A stretch of DNA of 64,000 bases from Chloroflexota bacterium (lineage in GTDB: Bacteria > Chloroflexota > Dehalococcoidia > Tepidiformales > Tepidiformaceae): positions 305,155-369,154 of the forward strand of contig JACPOQ010000028.1 in assembly GCA_016191435.1 (NCBI GenBank). Reading direction: 5' to 3'. The position numbers and the translations under genes were made by a program. The notes under the pieces were generated by a model. The model made no database searches. It had not been told where the DNA came from and worked only from the letters and a program-made list of their open reading frames with translations. Positions 8,381-17,293 of the stretch are shown here, piece by piece; positions within the stretch are counted from its first letter, which is position 1; each line of letters starts with the position of its first letter.

Positions 8381-8977
8381 CTACGGCACGAACGGCAACG
8401 GCCGCACGGCCCAGCTCGGGGGCAACGCGAGTTGCCCGCCTGCGCCCGGGCAGACAATGTCCCAGCGTTCGCCATCGAACGGCAGCGAGGGCGTGTAGGG
8501 CGTGCGCGGGCGCTCGCGCAGGCTCCGCCAGCGGCGCGAAACTCCGAGCCGCCCGCCCCGGTAGTGAACGCTCGATCCGATGTTCGCCCGGATCCACCGC
8601 CAGACGGCGAAGCCCTCCGGGCCGACCTTGCGCTCGTGCTCCCAGAACGCGTCGTCGTGCGCTTCAAAGCGCCCGTCGATGAAGCTGCCGCTGCAAACGA
8701 GGTGAGTCAGTTCGTGTTTGCAGAGGAAGCGGAGCACTTCGACCGGTGTCTGGGGGTGGTTGAGCACCGGGTGGAAGACGACAAGGTGCGCATCCACGCC
8801 CATGAACCTCGGCCAGACATACGCGAGCGGCCGCTCGGCACTGATGCGGACTTCGATCTCGCCCTCGATCTCCGGAAAGTGCGTGGCGCGCACTTCGTGC
8901 AGCAGCTCGCTCAGCGAGAACCCGACCTCCGACTGGACGGGCTGGAACAGCAATGGTTGGTAGGGGACCATTTCCAC
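8381..8977 (-). CDS. SprT-like zinc metalloprotease domain protein
   Basis: A 198-residue protein with an HELTH (HExxH) zinc site at about residues 88-92 and a plausible third ligand in EAHDDAF at about 107, the layout of SprT-like domains. SprT family members are DNA-associated or cytosolic metalloproteases (Spartan is the eukaryotic case), but this one lacks an obvious zinc-ribbon tail; its last 60 residues are basic and Pro-rich. The GTG at 8977 follows a GAGGAGG site at good distance; the ATG six bases later is an alternative. No signal peptide is seen. Substrate unknown. Confidence 0.7.
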   Translation of the reverse strand: MEMVPYQPLLFQPVQSEVGFSLSELLHEVRATHFPEIEGEIEVRISAERPLAYVWPRFMGVDAHLVVFHPVLNHPQTPVEVLRFLCKHELTHLVCSGSFIDGRFEAHDDAFWEHERKVGPEGFAVWRWIRANIGSSVHYRGGRLGVSRRWRSLRERPRTPYTPSLPFDGERWDIVCPGAGGQLALPPSWAVRPLPFVP

Positions 8978-9080
8978 GAGGCGGCCCTCCTCTCGTGCTT
9001 TCGTCGCCGTGGATGGCAGCGTACCAGCGGGGACGGCGCGCTCCTAGCAATCGGACAACCGTTGGCGCGAATCAGTGCCG

Positions 9081-10226
9081 TCAGCCGCCGGCGGCGAGTT
9101 CGCGCGCGATCACGATCCGCTGGATATCGCTGGTGCCTTCGTAGATCTGGCAGACCCGCACGTCCCGGTAGATGCGCTCGACGGGAAAGTCGGTGACGTA
9201 GCCGTAGCCGCCGTGCACCTGGATCGCATCGGAACAGACGTGTTCGGCCATCTCCGAGGCGAACAGCTTGGCCATGCTCGCCTCCTTCAGGCACGGCCGC
9301 CCGGCGTCCTTTAGCTCGGCCGTATGCAGGACCAGCTGGTGGGCCGCCTCGATGCGGGTGGCCATATCGGCGAGGCGAAAGGCGACGGCCTGATGGTTGA
9401 TGATGGGCGTCCCGAAGGCCTCCCTCCGCTTTGCGTAGTCGAGCGCTGTCTCGAAGGCGGAGCGCGCCATCCCTACCGCCTGGGCGCCGATGCCGATGCG
9501 GCCGGATTCGAGGTTCGCCAGCGCGATGCGATAGCCGCCGCCACGCTCGCCGAGCATCAGGTCGGGAGAAACGGTCAGGTCTTCGAGCAACACCTGGCAG
9601 GTATCGGAGCAGTGTTGCCCGAGCTTCTCTTCGATGTGCGCGGCCGTCCAGCCAGCCAGTTCCGTCGGCACGATGAAGCACGAAATCCCGCGCTTGCCGA
9701 GTTCGGCGTCCGTCACGGCGAACACGAGCGCGAAACGGGCGATCGAGCCCGAGGTGATGAACTGCTTCGTGCCGTTGAGCACGAAAAAGTCACCGTCGTC
9801 GCGGGCGCGGGTGGCCACGGCGCCCGCATCGGAACCGGCCTGCGGCTCAGTGAGCGCGAACGCGCCGATCGCTTCGCCCTTCGCGAGCGGCACGAGAAAA
9901 CGCTTCCGCTGCTCATCGGACCCGTATTTCTGGATCGCAGCGCACACCGGCGAGTTGTTGACGGACATGATGGTCGAGACCGCGCCGTCCCCGGCCGCTA
10001 TCTCCTCCAGCGCGAGCACGTACGACACGAAGTCCGCACCGGCGCCGCCCCATTCCTCGGAGACGCACATGCCGAGGAGCCCCAGTGCGCCCATTTCGCG
10101 CAGCAGGTCCAGCGGCGGCCGCGCCGAGCGGTCCCGTTCGCGGGCCGTCGGCCACAGGCGTTCGCGCGCGAACGCCCGCGCCATGTCGCGGACCATCGTT
10201 TGCGTTTCAGTGAGCATCCCGGCCAT
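9081..10226 (-). CDS. Acyl-CoA dehydrogenase
   Basis: FAD flavoprotein that introduces the alpha-beta double bond into acyl-CoA. It has 381 residues, the normal length of the short/medium-chain group. The FALTEPQAGSDAG segment near residue 120 is the FAD/substrate signature, and the catalytic base sits in CQIYEGTSDIQR (about E363), as in butyryl-CoA dehydrogenase-type enzymes. The ATG at 10226 is used, although MLTETQ three residues later is nearly as likely. It stands alone, with no thiolase or electron-transfer flavoprotein genes beside it, but several CoA-ester enzymes lie elsewhere in the window. Chain length preference cannot be told. Confidence 0.95.
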   Translation of the reverse strand: MAGMLTETQTMVRDMARAFARERLWPTARERDRSARPPLDLLREMGALGLLGMCVSEEWGGAGADFVSYVLALEEIAAGDGAVSTIMSVNNSPVCAAIQKYGSDEQRKRFLVPLAKGEAIGAFALTEPQAGSDAGAVATRARDDGDFFVLNGTKQFITSGSIARFALVFAVTDAELGKRGISCFIVPTELAGWTAAHIEEKLGQHCSDTCQVLLEDLTVSPDLMLGERGGGYRIALANLESGRIGIGAQAVGMARSAFETALDYAKRREAFGTPIINHQAVAFRLADMATRIEAAHQLVLHTAELKDAGRPCLKEASMAKLFASEMAEHVCSDAIQVHGGYGYVTDFPVERIYRDVRVCQIYEGTSDIQRIVIARELAAGG

Positions 10227-10317
10227 TCAACCACATCCGCCGATTCCAGAGCGCGGCACTCAGCCGCCAAATCGCAGGCTCTTCTCTGTGCTCGATGGTC
10301 TTGTGCGCCGGGCGAAG

Positions 10318-11130
10318 CTACTGCGCCGGGGCCACGGCCGTTTCCTGGATGGTCACGGAGCGCATCACGTCGCCCTTCACCAGCTTGTCCACGACATCCA
10401 TCCCGCTGACGACCTCGGCGAACGGGTAGTACGGCTTGGGCACCGAAGCCGACGGTGAATCGAGCGCGACGTTGTCTTTGAGGTCGATGAAGAACTGGCT
10501 TCCGAACTTGGTGCTGGCGCCGGCGCGAGCCATCGCCACGAAGCCACGCTTGTTCTTCAGGTCGTTCTGGTCGATGTCGGTTTCGAAGCCGGGGCCGCCG
10601 CTGCCGGTGCCGGTCGGGTCGCCCCCCTGGACGACGAAGCCGGGCTCGACGCGGTGGAAGACGATGCCATCGTAAAAACCCTTCTGGGCGAGGAACACGA
10701 ACGCGTTCACGGTCAACGGCGCCTTATCGACGTACAGCTTGAGGACGATATCGCCCTTGTCGGTCTTGATCGTTGCCTGGTAGCTCTTGGACGGGTCGGT
10801 GACCTGTGCGGCTTCGGTGAACTTCTTTGGGTCTGGCGTAGCCGTTGGGGTCGGCGTCGCGTTCGGGTCCACCGTCGGCGAAGCCGTCGCCGAGGGCACA
10901 TCCGGAGACGTGCGCGACGGGTTTTGCGAGCGAAGGAAGACTGCGGCGAAGAGACCGCCGATCATGATCACCGCGCCGACCAGCCAGAACGCCTTCTGGT
11001 TCTGCATGAGGTTCATCGGGAACGGCGGCTTGAACTTTTCCCCGCTCGCGGCGCCGCCAAGCGTGTAGGACTTGCGGCGCGTGCTCTCCTGGCGCAGATG
11101 TTGCTGCTCTCGTCTTTTTCGCTTGGGCAC
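10318..11130 (-). CDS. Membrane-anchored cyclophilin-type peptidyl-prolyl isomerase
   Basis: A 270-residue protein. The N-terminus is basic and cytoplasmic, one transmembrane helix lies at about 46-66, a Pro/Thr/Ser-rich linker runs to about 100, and the rest is a cyclophilin domain facing outside. The cyclophilin motifs FHRVEPGFVVQGGDP and GSQFFIDL are present. It should catalyse proline isomerisation and help fold exported proteins, such as the repeat-rich surface proteins here. The start is GTG at 11130 with a GAGGAAT site; a TATACT box lies further upstream near 11190. The layout resembles actinobacterial and Chloroflexota PpiB-like proteins. Confidence 0.92.
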   Translation of the reverse strand: MPKRKRREQQHLRQESTRRKSYTLGGAASGEKFKPPFPMNLMQNQKAFWLVGAVIMIGGLFAAVFLRSQNPSRTSPDVPSATASPTVDPNATPTPTATPDPKKFTEAAQVTDPSKSYQATIKTDKGDIVLKLYVDKAPLTVNAFVFLAQKGFYDGIVFHRVEPGFVVQGGDPTGTGSGGPGFETDIDQNDLKNKRGFVAMARAGASTKFGSQFFIDLKDNVALDSPSASVPKPYYPFAEVVSGMDVVDKLVKGDVMRSVTIQETAVAPAQ

Positions 11131-11238
11131 GGTGAGATTCCTCGTAATCGCCCGCGTCCGGGGACGTCCCCCGGAGGCGATCGTGTTCGCAGTATACGGA
11201 CGGCGGATCTAGCGGCAAAACACAACCGTAACGGATTC

Positions 11239-12777
11239 TTACCCGCCGAAACCCAGCTTCGCGAGTTCGAAACGCGTCACCTCGCGATCGTCCCATGGCT
11301 GTGCGTCCGTGCCGTAGATGATGGATTGCTCGTGCCCCTTGCCGCAGACGACCACGAGGTCGCCCGGCTGGGCCCGGCGCATGGCCTCGGCGATCGCCTC
11401 GCGCCGGTCCTCGATCTCGATAAAGTCCTGCCCGCGCACCTTGCCCGCGCCCTCGGCGTGCTTGCCGATCTCGCGGACGATGGCGGCGGGGTCCTCGCTG
11501 CGCGGATCTTCGTTGGTGAACACGGCGAAGTCGGCCCCGATGGCGGCGGCCCGCCCGACGCCGAAGCGCCGGCCGGGGTCGCGTTCACCGGCCGCGCCAA
11601 TCACGATCATGAGCTTGCCGCGGGTCACGTCGCGGAGCACGTCGAGCACCTTGCGCACCGCTTCGCCGGTGTGGGCATAGTCGACGATCACGTCGAACGG
11701 CTGGCCGCACACGATGCGCTCCATGCGGCCGGGGACTCCGGGCGCCGCGGCCAGCCCACGCGCGACGGATGGTAGGTCGATGCCGAGCGCGAGGCCGGCG
11801 GCGGCCGCCGCGAGCGCGTTCGAAACGTTGAACAGCGCCGGGAGCTGGATGCTCGTTTCGGCCATGCCCCAGCGCGTCACCAGCCGGAAGTCCGTGCCAT
11901 CGGCGCGGAGCTGAAGGTTTCGGCCCAGCACATCGGCTTCTCGCGCCTCCAGCCCGAAGCGCACGTGCTCGGCGTGCTTCGTGCGGCTGAGCATTGCATT
12001 GGCGGATGGGTCGTCGTCGTTTACCACGGCCACTTTCGTCACGCCCTTGCCCGCCGAATGGTCGAGCGCGTCGAACAGGAGACCCTTCGCCTCGCGGTAG
12101 GCTTCGAACGTCTTGTGGAAGTCCAGGTGGTCGCCCGTGATGTTGGTGCAGACGGCGACGTCGTACTCGACGTGGTCCAGCCGGTGGAGCGCAAGCCCGT
12201 GACTGGTGGACTCGACGATGGCGTAGTCGCAGCCGGCGTCTGCCATACGCCGCAGCAGGCGCTGGACCTCGGGTGCCTCCGGAGTTGTCATGCGCCCGCT
12301 GACGCTGCCGGTCTCGCCGGGGAGATACGTATCGACGGTGCCAAGCCGGCCGGTTTTGCCTCCGCCGGATTCGAGCACGCTGGTGAGGAGGTGTGAAGTG
12401 GTCGTCTTCCCATCGGTCCCGGTGACGCCAACGACGGCCATCTCGCGGCCGGGGTGGCCGTAGAACCATGCCGCCGCTTCCGCCATCGCGATGCGCGTAT
12501 CCTCAACGGCGACGATCGCGGGGCCGGGCGGCAGGCTCTGCCAGGCGGCGGCGTGGTCCCGTTGCACCAGGAGCGCGCCTGCGCCCGCGGCCGTCGCGCC
12601 GGCGAGGAAATCGTGGCCATCGGCGGTGAAGCCCGGAATGGCGATGAAGAGTGTCCCCGGCTCGATTCGCCGCGAGTCATGCTCGACACCCGCGACCGTG
12701 GCTGTTGCCTCGCCACGCACCAGGGTCGCGCCAGTTGTTTCAGCCAGCAGCGAAGCGATCGTGCGGTCCTCGGTCAC
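11239..12777 (-). CDS. murE: UDP-N-acetylmuramoyl-tripeptide synthetase (MurE)
   Basis: Mur ligase that adds the third residue to UDP-MurNAc-L-Ala-D-Glu using ATP. The ATP loop is GVTGTDGKTTT; the central domain has TNITGDHLDFH and the C-terminal domain an EDPR box where diaminopimelate enzymes have DNPR, plus CGKGHE. The arginine kept in that box argues for meso-diaminopimelate, but Chloroflexota also use ornithine, so the amino acid is unsettled. I start at the GTG at 12777, which has GGAGGTGG 4-7 nt upstream; the ATG at 12804 lies before that site. The protein has 512 residues. It is not in a dcw/mur cluster: its neighbours are a cyclophilin and a Nudix hydrolase. Confidence 0.92.
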   Translation of the reverse strand: MTEDRTIASLLAETTGATLVRGEATATVAGVEHDSRRIEPGTLFIAIPGFTADGHDFLAGATAAGAGALLVQRDHAAAWQSLPPGPAIVAVEDTRIAMAEAAAWFYGHPGREMAVVGVTGTDGKTTTSHLLTSVLESGGGKTGRLGTVDTYLPGETGSVSGRMTTPEAPEVQRLLRRMADAGCDYAIVESTSHGLALHRLDHVEYDVAVCTNITGDHLDFHKTFEAYREAKGLLFDALDHSAGKGVTKVAVVNDDDPSANAMLSRTKHAEHVRFGLEAREADVLGRNLQLRADGTDFRLVTRWGMAETSIQLPALFNVSNALAAAAAGLALGIDLPSVARGLAAAPGVPGRMERIVCGQPFDVIVDYAHTGEAVRKVLDVLRDVTRGKLMIVIGAAGERDPGRRFGVGRAAAIGADFAVFTNEDPRSEDPAAIVREIGKHAEGAGKVRGQDFIEIEDRREAIAEAMRRAQPGDLVVVCGKGHEQSIIYGTDAQPWDDREVTRFELAKLGFGG

Positions 12778-12870
12778 GCGGCCACCTCCGGTGTCCGTGC
12801 CCATGTCACGGCGAACCCAATGCTACAACAGGCGCCGGTCACACCCGCGGCGGTGCCGCGCTTGCGGCTG

Positions 12871-13485
12871 CTACGGGAGGAGCGACGGGCGCTTGCCGGT
12901 TTCGGCCGGGCCACCTGCGCCCGTCGCCGCGATATACAGGTCGAGGAAGTTCGAGAGCATGCGGGCCGTGGCGCCCCAGATCAGGTCCGGCTCGAATTGG
13001 TATGACGGCATGACGAACTCGCGGCCGTTAACCACGCGGCGATCGGGGATGAAGTTCGCCGGCTCCAGCAGGTGCTCGATCGGCACTTCGAGGAGGTAGG
13101 CGACCTCGTCGTCGCTGAAGCGCCACTCGTATGGGTAGCGCGCCAGCCACCCAACGTATGGTGTCACGAGGAAGTTGCTGATGGTCTTGATGTCATCGAG
13201 CCGGCCCAGCACCTCGACGTCCTCGGGGAGGACGCCAATCTCCTCGTGCGTTTCGCGGAGGGCGGTGGAAAGCAAGTCCGTGTCCTCGGGGTCGGCGCCG
13301 CCCCCGGGAAAGCTGATCTGGCCCTTGTGCGCGTCCACCTTGTCGGTGCGCTTCTGGAAAACAATGTGCGCGCGGCCTCCGGACTCGTAGAGCAGCACGA
13401 GCACCGCCGCCGGCCACAATGCGGGGTCGCGCTCCAGTGCCTGGGGCTCGTAGCGGGCCAGGGCCTCCCGTAGGCGCTCGCGCAT
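12871..13485 (-). CDS. Nudix hydrolase, CoA diphosphatase (NudL) type
   Basis: A 204-residue Nudix protein. The catalytic box lies in GGGADPEDTDLLSTALRE followed by THEEIGV, around residues 70-95, and is preceded by the HKGQISFPGG stretch typical of the NudL/UPF0035 group that splits CoA and acyl-CoA into phosphopantetheine and 3',5'-ADP. Its start codon overlaps the stop of the upstream gene (TAATG), so it is the last member of a three-gene operon with a DUF6285-like protein and an APH-type phosphotransferase. Given the acyl-CoA enzymes in this genome, CoA turnover is a sensible role. Confidence 0.88.
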   Translation of the reverse strand: MRERLREALARYEPQALERDPALWPAAVLVLLYESGGRAHIVFQKRTDKVDAHKGQISFPGGGADPEDTDLLSTALRETHEEIGVLPEDVEVLGRLDDIKTISNFLVTPYVGWLARYPYEWRFSDDEVAYLLEVPIEHLLEPANFIPDRRVVNGREFVMPSYQFEPDLIWGATARMLSNFLDLYIAATGAGGPAETGKRPSLLP

Positions 13486-13931
13486 TACATTAACGCCTCC
13501 AGGTGGCGCCGCCGCGTTGACTCCCGGATCTCCTCCCAGATCCGCTCTTCGAGCGCGCGTGCGTCATCGCCCGGCGTGTCCTCGATGGCAGCGTGGACCT
13601 CGATGAACACCGCGCGCAGCCGGTCGTTGATCGCCTGCATTGTGGAGACACGCAGGTCGGGCGGGGTGCGCGTGCCCGCCGCTTCGCGCGCACGGTCGCT
13701 GAGGGCCTCATCCGGCAGGATGGCGGCCGCATCGCGAAGGATCGCCGCGACGGCTTCGTTCTCGCGGTGAAGACGGTCCACAGCGCGGTCGGACTCCTGC
13801 GCGAGCACGAACGCGAGCATGCCCGCCATCCCCGCCACCGACTGCCCGAACGGCGTGCGCACTTCCGGCATCAGCTTCACGAGCAGCGCACTCGCCATGC
13901 CGTTGAGCACCTTCGGTGCTTCTGGAGTCAT
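13485..13931 (-). CDS. Conserved hypothetical protein (DUF6285-like)
   Basis: A 148-residue, mostly helical, charged protein with no catalytic motif, signal peptide or membrane segment. Its middle part (AINDRLRAVFIEVHAAIED) and its position directly after an ACAD10/11-like phosphotransferase resemble the small DUF6285 proteins that accompany those kinases in acyl-CoA-degrading bacteria. That link is from memory and not from a search. It overlaps both neighbours (ATGA upstream, TAATG downstream), so it is translationally coupled and likely works with the phosphotransferase. Confidence 0.55.
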   Translation of the reverse strand: MTPEAPKVLNGMASALLVKLMPEVRTPFGQSVAGMAGMLAFVLAQESDRAVDRLHRENEAVAAILRDAAAILPDEALSDRAREAAGTRTPPDLRVSTMQAINDRLRAVFIEVHAAIEDTPGDDARALEERIWEEIRESTRRRHLEALM

Positions 13932-14947
13932 TTGTCGCGCCCCAGGGACTTGAGCAGGTTCTCGTCCTCTTTGTTAATCAGCGTATAGGCGACGACTGGC
14001 ATGATCAGCTCCTGGTTGCGCCCTTCCTGGAACGACTTCGCCCCCGTGAGCCAGATGCCCTGCGCTTTGATGTTACTGAAGACGCTCCACCAGTGGAGCG
14101 CCGCCGGGTCGACCGCCAGGCCCGCGGTTTTCTCGTAGATGGCGATTGCGTCCGCCCCGGCAATGATGCCCCCCTTGAGCCCGTCCCGCGCCCACTCCCA
14201 GTCCGCCATGAATGACCACGCGACGTCCTCGATAGGGTCGCCGAGGTGGGCCATCTCCCAGTCCACCACCGCGCGGATGCCGCCATCGGTGTGATAGAGG
14301 ATGTTGCCGACCCGGTAATCGCCGTGGACCACCGAGACCCGCTGAGCGGGCGGCGGCGGGTTGCGCCGGAGCCAGCGGAGGCCGGCGCGCACGGCCGGCT
14401 GCGGGTTCAGCTCGTTTTCATCGATGGTGGCTTCCCAGCGGTCGAGTTCGGTGCGCCAGCAGTCATCCGGTGCGGGGGCGGCTGCGATGCGCGCGGCCTC
14501 CGTGTCGCGCCAATCGAACGTGTGGATTGCGGCGAGAATTTCGTACATGCGGCGGGCGATCTTCGGCCGGGCTTCGTCGTACCGGGGTTCGAGGATGACT
14601 CGCGTGCTCGCCTCGATGTCCGGGATGCGCTCCATGATGAAGAACGGGCTGCCAAGGTGCTCGGCCCCCGTCTCCAGCCAGCGCATGGCAGGTACGGGCA
14701 CGTCGCTGCCGGCGAAGGTCGAGTAGAACGCGTACTCCGCCTCGCGGTCGGTTTCCAGGAGCGAAGCGGGCGGGTCCTTCCGGAGGATGAACTCCTGCGA
14801 TTGGCGCCCGGTCGCGGTCTGCCAGACGGCCTTGAACATCCACGTCTCGCGCGAGGCGCCGCCGGGGATGCGCAGCAGGTGCGAAATCTTGAGGTCGCGG
14901 CAGTCCGCCAGGCAGGGTTCGAGGTAGCGGGCGAGGAGGGATTCCAC
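13928..14947 (-). CDS. APH-family phosphotransferase (ACAD10/11 kinase-like)
   Basis: Aminoglycoside-phosphotransferase-fold kinase of 339 residues. The catalytic loop is VVHGDYRVGN (D210) and the metal motif VVDWEM (D229). Proteins of this length and sequence are related to the kinase domain of mammalian ACAD10/11, which phosphorylates 4-hydroxyacyl-CoAs so that they can enter beta-oxidation; drug resistance is much less likely. The start is GTG at 14947 with a weak ribosome-binding site. It heads the operon with the DUF6285-like and CoA-type Nudix genes, which supports a CoA-ester role. Substrate inferred only. Confidence 0.8.
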   Translation of the reverse strand: MESLLARYLEPCLADCRDLKISHLLRIPGGASRETWMFKAVWQTATGRQSQEFILRKDPPASLLETDREAEYAFYSTFAGSDVPVPAMRWLETGAEHLGSPFFIMERIPDIEASTRVILEPRYDEARPKIARRMYEILAAIHTFDWRDTEAARIAAAPAPDDCWRTELDRWEATIDENELNPQPAVRAGLRWLRRNPPPPAQRVSVVHGDYRVGNILYHTDGGIRAVVDWEMAHLGDPIEDVAWSFMADWEWARDGLKGGIIAGADAIAIYEKTAGLAVDPAALHWWSVFSNIKAQGIWLTGAKSFQEGRNQELIMPVVAYTLINKEDENLLKSLGRDK

Positions 14948-15020
14948 CGGCCGGGATCGTGTCCGGAATGGCGGGCCGTGTCAAACGCGCCCGCCTCGAA
15001 CCATGCTGCTCCGTGCTGGG

Positions 15021-15881
15021 CTACGACGGAGACGTATACACGGTGGCGTTCACGAACGTACGCGTGGACACGTCCCCACCCAGCGCCAGCAGCGTGCCCT
15101 TGGGGACGGCGAGCCTGAATGACGCGCTCTCGCCCGGCCCTAGCAGCGGAACGCCGCCATCGGTCCGGCCGACGCTCAGGATCGATGTCGAGGCGACGAG
15201 GCCGACTGTGCCATCCGGCAGGTACATCGCGACGATGATCTCGGTTATCCGGATCGTGTTCGCACTGGTGTTGTTGATCGTCCCGTCCATGCTCAGCAAG
15301 AACGGCGACATCGGAATCTCGCCGGTCCTGGGGTCGGGTTCGCCGATTGGGATCGGCTGCGGCCCACCCACGCTGATGACGATGCCGGCAGGGACGGCGG
15401 CCGTGGCGGGGTCGGTGTAGCCGGTGACCTCCGCCTGGAGCGTCACGTCGCTGCGCGCGATGGTGGGGAATCCAACCAGGAACGGCGACGTCCCCCCGGC
15501 GGGGATGGTGTCGGCGCGGGCGATGGTGGCGCCAGTTGCGAGGACGGCCCCGGAAGGCGAGAGCACCGTGATGCTCACATTCGCGCCGGCAATTGCGTGG
15601 TCGAGTCCGTTGCGGACCTCACCGTAGACGGTCAGCGTCTGTCCACCACCCAGGCCATCGATGGTGCTTGCCGAGAGATGCACCGCTACGACCTGGCTTG
15701 AGACCTCGCCGGGCGATGGGACGGCCGCTCCGCCGCCGGCGAGCCCCGGCATAACCACCCGGAATGGCAGCGGCGCCGGGTTGGCCGCGGCGGCCGTCAT
15801 CGACCCCGCGGCAGCGGCGGCTGCAATGAGCAGAGCGATGGCGGGCAGGGACGTCAGAAGAAGCAAGCGGCGAAGCCGCAT
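15021..15881 (-). CDS. Secreted protein of unknown function
   Basis: An exported protein of 286 residues. The ATG at 15881 has a CAGGAG site 6 nt upstream and starts a textbook signal peptide (Arg-Leu-rich start, then a long Ala/Leu core). Just after cleavage comes FRVVMPGL, a short hydrophobic motif like the one at the end of the CAP-domain protein in this window. The mature part is beta-rich, with two segments resembling FxLyD-type immunoglobulin folds (around YGEVRNGLDHAIAGANVSI and DGTINNTSANTIRITEI). No enzyme motif is seen. It may be a cell-surface or secreted structural protein. Confidence 0.6.
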   Translation of the reverse strand: MRLRRLLLLTSLPAIALLIAAAAAAGSMTAAAANPAPLPFRVVMPGLAGGGAAVPSPGEVSSQVVAVHLSASTIDGLGGGQTLTVYGEVRNGLDHAIAGANVSITVLSPSGAVLATGATIARADTIPAGGTSPFLVGFPTIARSDVTLQAEVTGYTDPATAAVPAGIVISVGGPQPIPIGEPDPRTGEIPMSPFLLSMDGTINNTSANTIRITEIIVAMYLPDGTVGLVASTSILSVGRTDGGVPLLGPGESASFRLAVPKGTLLALGGDVSTRTFVNATVYTSPS

Positions 15882-15974
15882 TGGGGGCTCCTGGGGGAGG
15901 GCGGGCACGCCCGGGTTCGGGGCAGAGCCTACGGTCCGCGCCGATGGCAGTCGTTTCCGATGTGCGACAGACGG

Positions 15975-16109
15975 TTAGGCGCGTTTACCTGCGAACAGTG
16001 CCGCGAGGCCCGGGTTATCGAGGACGAACGCCGCGAGCGCGGCGATGGAAAGCGCGACGAACAGTGCTGTCAGCAGCGGGTACGTGGCTCCGCGTCGCGT
16101 CCGTCTCAT
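15975..16109 (-). CDS. 44-aa single-pass membrane protein
   Basis: A short frame that starts with six basic or polar residues (MRRTRRG), runs through one hydrophobic helix of about 20 residues (LLTALFVALSIAALAAFVL) and ends in a short tail with GKRA. AGGCGGGG precedes the ATG at 16109 and a TATAGT box lies about 30 nt further up (around 16142). Third codon positions are G/C-rich, as in neighbouring genes. It sits between the LLM oxidoreductase and the secreted protein, all on the minus strand. Function unknown; small membrane proteins of this kind often modulate a larger partner. Confidence 0.55.
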   Translation of the reverse strand: MRRTRRGATYPLLTALFVALSIAALAAFVLDNPGLAALFAGKRA

Positions 16110-16172
16110 TGGCCCCGCCTGCATCACTCGCGTCACGTTAACTATACGCCACGGAGCCAGAAGCCGGATCCA

Positions 16173-17150
16173 TCAGCTCAGCCGCGGGACAACCTTCTCC
16201 GTGAATTGCACGAACGTATCGTGGCTCAGCGGCGCGCAGAGCAGGTACTCGAGTGGCAGTTCTTCGCGCAGTTGCTGCAATTGGTCGATGACCTGCTCCG
16301 GCGTCCCCTTGATGATCACGTCGCTGACGTAGCGCTCGATGGGGTCGGCGGGGGCCGCCTGGCCCGAGAGCGTCAACTCCGGCCTGGCGTACGACCCGAC
16401 GGTCCACTGCGCCCCCGCCCGTGCGACCTCTTCGGCCTCGGCCGCCGTCTTCCCAATGGCCACGAGCCGCGCAATCGGGATCTGCCGCCCTGCGAGCGAA
16501 AAACCACTCTCTTCGAGGATCTGGCGATACATGACGCGCTTGGCCGCGATCTCCTTGTGGGTGGCGTGGGGGTCCATGAGGATCGTGTACCCCTTTTCCG
16601 CCGCCTTCCGGATCGACTCCGGCGAGGTCGCCGCGAGCCACACAGGCGGGTTCGGTTGCTGCAGGGGCTTCGGGAGGACCTCGATGTCCCGGATCTGCCA
16701 GTACTTGCCGTCGTGGTTCACGCGCTCGTGGCGCCACGACGCCTCGACGATTTCGACGCATTCCCGGAAGCGGTCGGAGCTCTCTTCCACGCGCACATCG
16801 AAGGCGCGGAACTCGGTGGGGTCGAAGCCGCGCCCCGCTCCCCAGTTCAGGCGGCCGCCGGAGAGGATGTCGAGCAGCGCAAGGTCCTCGGCGAGGCGCA
16901 GCGGGTGGTAGAACGCCGCGAGCGTGACGGCCGTGCCGATGCGCAGGTTCTTCGTGCGGGCCGCCACATGCGTACCCATGATCGTGACCGATGGGCACAC
17001 GCTATAGGTGTTGAAATGGTGCTCCGCGAGCCATACTGCGTCGTACCCGGACTGGTCCATGATGTCGATACGCTCGAATGCGCGCGCGTATACCTGATCG
17101 AGGGGGATGCGCCGGGACCAGGAGAAAAACTGGAGTACGCCAAATTTCAC
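16173..17150 (-). CDS. LLM-class flavin-dependent oxidoreductase (luciferase-like)
   Basis: A 325-residue TIM-barrel protein of the bacterial luciferase family, which uses FMN or F420 to oxidise or reduce small substrates. Family segments are clear: YDAVWLAEHHF near residue 38, IGTAVTLAAFYHPLRLAEDLALLDILSGGRL near 70-105 and GAGRGF just after. The start is GTG at 17150 with GGAGG 8 nt upstream, giving the usual MKFGVLQFF beginning. The alkanesulfonate monooxygenase-like and limonene-monooxygenase-like branches both fit. No cognate flavin reductase is nearby, so neither cofactor nor substrate is settled. Confidence 0.88.
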   Translation of the reverse strand: MKFGVLQFFSWSRRIPLDQVYARAFERIDIMDQSGYDAVWLAEHHFNTYSVCPSVTIMGTHVAARTKNLRIGTAVTLAAFYHPLRLAEDLALLDILSGGRLNWGAGRGFDPTEFRAFDVRVEESSDRFRECVEIVEASWRHERVNHDGKYWQIRDIEVLPKPLQQPNPPVWLAATSPESIRKAAEKGYTILMDPHATHKEIAAKRVMYRQILEESGFSLAGRQIPIARLVAIGKTAAEAEEVARAGAQWTVGSYARPELTLSGQAAPADPIERYVSDVIIKGTPEQVIDQLQQLREELPLEYLLCAPLSHDTFVQFTEKVVPRLS

Positions 17151-17280
17151 GCCACCATCCTCCGGGGCCGGACGATACTCCTTCGCACTCGCGCCGGGAA
17201 CGCGGCCGATGAGAGCGGCAGGTGCGGGCGCCCGGGAGGGCTTTCTCGGCCCGCTTTTGGCGGCTTCCCCGGCTGCCGCG

Positions 17281-17286
17281 TAGAAT
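17281..17286 (+). promoter_or_regulatory. -10 box of a leaderless CoA-transferase transcript
   Basis: TAGAAT, 7 nt before the ATG at 17294. The spacing decides the start: an upstream in-frame GTG at 17222 would lie before the promoter. Confidence 0.6.
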
Positions 17287-17293
17287 CCCGCGC

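Noticed and set aside
6505..8667. A 720-codon open frame on the minus strand opposite the TIG gene
   Set aside because: It is the antisense of repetitive, GC-rich TIG coding DNA; the protein is Arg/Asp/Gly-rich repeats with no family features, and the plus-strand frame has signal peptide, domains and anchor.
13928..14947. Aminoglycoside resistance kinase
   Set aside because: Although the APH fold is clear, its operon with a DUF6285-like and a CoA-type Nudix gene fits ACAD10/11-like acyl-CoA kinases better.
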